From assembly GCF_964283195.1 (NCBI RefSeq), contig NZ_CAXYLH010000002.1: DNA of 64,000 bases; one strand, given 5' to 3'. This DNA is from Paratractidigestivibacter sp003150175 (GTDB taxonomy: Bacteria; Actinomycetota; Coriobacteriia; Coriobacteriales; Atopobiaceae). The notes under the pieces are model-generated. The model was not told the DNA's origin. It made no database searches and saw only the letters and a program-made list of their open reading frames with translations. Made by a program: the position numbers and the translations under genes. This document shows, piece after piece, positions 62,602 through 64,000 of this stretch. The stretch's first letter is position 1; the number at the start of each line of letters is the position of its first letter.

Positions 62602-64000
62602 ATGAAATTAAGGACGGTCTTGAACGAGCTCGCCTGCACGGACTGGCGCGCAGGCAAAGAGAAGCTGCTCGACGAGGATGTCCTTCTTACCCCCGAGTAC
62701 GACACGAGCGTCCCGCCCGAGGCGCGCCTTGTGCGCATGTGCCGCTTCTCCGAGTTCCAGGAGGGCACGGCCAAGCCCGGCCCGAGCCACATCATGCTTG
62801 TGCTCGCGGGCCCGGAGATCCCCGCCGGGGCACGCGTCGCCGGCGACTTCGTGCTCGTCGCCGCGCGGGCGAGCTACGATGATTTTCGCGCCGCCTTCCT
62901 CGACCTGCCTGCCAAGGCTGCCGTGCTCGAGCTCAGGCGCGACCGCATGTTCGAGGCGTTCCTGGCCTCCTACGACCTGCCGCAGTTCGCCAAGCGCTCC
63001 TCCGCGGTCCTCGGCAACCCGGTGATCATCACCAACGCCGACATGCGCCTTCTGGGCACTGCCGGGGACTTCCCCGAGGACGCCCCCGATGTCCAGCAGG
63101 TCCTCTCCCAGGGCTACGTGACCGAGGAGGTCAACACCGCCCTCGAGGACGACGGCATGATCGACTCCGTGTGCCATGCCCGCCACTCGGTCATGAGCAA
63201 CGTTGTGCGCTACGGCCGCAGGTGGGTAACCTCGATCATCCATTACCACCACCTCGAGATGGGCCGCTACGACGTTATGGAGAAGGACCGGCCCATCACC
63301 GGCTTCGACCTCGAGCTCATCGACTACGCGGGTCAGCTCGCCGGCGTCATGATCGATAGGCTGGGCGCCGCGGGCGAGCGCGTGGGGTCTGGCTCCTCCG
63401 TCCTGCGCGACCTTGTGGAGGGCTCCTTCGTCAATGTTCAGACCATGCGCGCACAGGTGCTCCTCACGAGCCTTCCGCTCGACGTGAGCTATGTGCTGCT
63501 CGTGGTCACCGGGCAGCGCAACGCCGATAAGGACTATCACGCCCGCGTGGGCACCATGTGCGCCCGGGCGCTGCGAAACAGCCTGTGGTGCGCCCGCGAG
63601 AACTGCCTCGTCGTGCTCGCGCCCATCGGAAAGAACGAGACCGCCGGCTACGACGACTATGCGCGCGCCCAGCGTCGCCTGACGTCGAACAAGGCCCTCA
63701 TGACCACCTTGGCGAACAACGAGCTCTCGCTCTTTGTGAGCGAGCCGTTCGGCGATTTGCTCATGTGCCCGGGGCGCCTGCGTGAGGCGACCGACCTCGA
63801 GAAGGCCATCCGCGAGCCCGAGCCCGGGCGCGCCTACTACTACTGGGAGCACCGCTTCGCCGCGCTCGCGAGCTCGGCGGGCGCCCCCGACCGGCTCGAG
63901 ATGCTGCTCGACAAGCGCGTGGTCGCCATGGCCGACTACGACCGCGAGCATGGGACCGCCTACCTGCAGACGGCCATCATGAGCGTGCGCTTCCCCGGCA
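62602..64000 (+). CDS. PucR/CdaR-like transcriptional regulator, cut by window end
   Basis: The reading frame starts MKLRTVLNEL at ATG 62602 (GGGGGA upstream) and is open through the last base, giving about 466 residues so far. The N-terminal segment resembles the PucR sensor region, and the middle (VQTMRAQVLLTSLPLDVSYVLLVV, AIGKNETAGY-type nucleotide-cyclase-like fold) matches PucR/CdaR regulators. Their helix-turn-helix lies at the extreme C-terminus, beyond this window. Its divergent position makes it the probable controller of the hydrolase-carrier-transacylase-kinase-transporter genes. Confidence 0.75.
   Translation, partial: MKLRTVLNELACTDWRAGKEKLLDEDVLLTPEYDTSVPPEARLVRMCRFSEFQEGTAKPGPSHIMLVLAGPEIPAGARVAGDFVLVAARASYDDFRAAFLDLPAKAAVLELRRDRMFEAFLASYDLPQFAKRSSAVLGNPVIITNADMRLLGTAGDFPEDAPDVQQVLSQGYVTEEVNTALEDDGMIDSVCHARHSVMSNVVRYGRRWVTSIIHYHHLEMGRYDVMEKDRPITGFDLELIDYAGQLAGVMIDRLGAAGERVGSGSSVLRDLVEGSFVNVQTMRAQVLLTSLPLDVSYVLLVVTGQRNADKDYHARVGTMCARALRNSLWCARENCLVVLAPIGKNETAGYDDYARAQRRLTSNKALMTTLANNELSLFVSEPFGDLLMCPGRLREATDLEKAIREPEPGRAYYYWEHRFAALASSAGAPDRLEMLLDKRVVAMADYDREHGTAYLQTAIMSVRFPG

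Overview
The window is high-GC DNA from an actinobacterium, most likely a Coriobacteriia gut anaerobe near Collinsella. The clues are GC-rich third codon positions, a Firmicutes-like class III fructose bisphosphatase, a T-box in front of ileS, a VaFE-repeat/LPXTG surface protein, butyrate kinase, an OFA-type MFS carrier and a SepIVA-like coiled-coil gene in an actinobacterial neighbourhood. The species assignment is inference. I saw no rRNA, tRNA, CRISPR array or insertion sequence.

Region 1 (1-5200): an FHA-domain gene diverges from a zinc-ribbon membrane protein gene that carries a frameshift. An FmdB-type zinc ribbon then diverges from a HAD hydrolase/thiamine pyrophosphokinase fusion. A terminator-like repeat occurs twice here.

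Region 2 (5600-21000): a long co-oriented housekeeping block, rpmB, yloU-like, fakA, recG, rsmD, coaD, sepIVA-like, DUF177, rpmF, plsX, acpP, rnc, smc, ftsY, ffh. It joins gene runs that in Bacillus lie in separate clusters (yloU-yloV-recG...plsX-acpP-rnc-smc-ftsY-ffh and ylbH-coaD...ylbN-rpmF). It serves ribosomes, phospholipid synthesis, RNA processing, chromosome segregation and SRP targeting.

Region 3 (21000-28300): a HicAB-like toxin-antitoxin pair with a clear operator, a large sortase-anchored adhesin with a predicted thioester domain, an L,D-transpeptidase and a SpoU methyltransferase.

Region 4 (28300-48830): ftsH, fbp, glmS, galU, a nucleoside deaminase with an attenuator-like leader, T-box-ileS, lspA, an rluD-like gene, a processive family 2 glycosyltransferase, an unusual inverted-repeat region, an IMP dehydrogenase, a TetR regulator with a matching operator before a membrane-protein gene, and leuS.

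Region 5 (48830-56640): peptidase and amidotransferase genes, M18 aminopeptidase, a small duplicated membrane protein, an MBL-fold hydrolase, a SAM methyltransferase and a bacterial Elp3.

Region 6 (56650-64000): the most interesting locus. Five minus-strand genes encode a CocE/NonD hydrolase, an acyl-carrier-like protein with an atypical Ser motif, a phosphotransacylase, a butyrate-type kinase and an MFS carrier. They diverge from a PucR/CdaR-like regulator that runs off the window. I read it as a candidate pathway that takes an acyl group from an ester or amide to an acyl phosphate and then to ATP.
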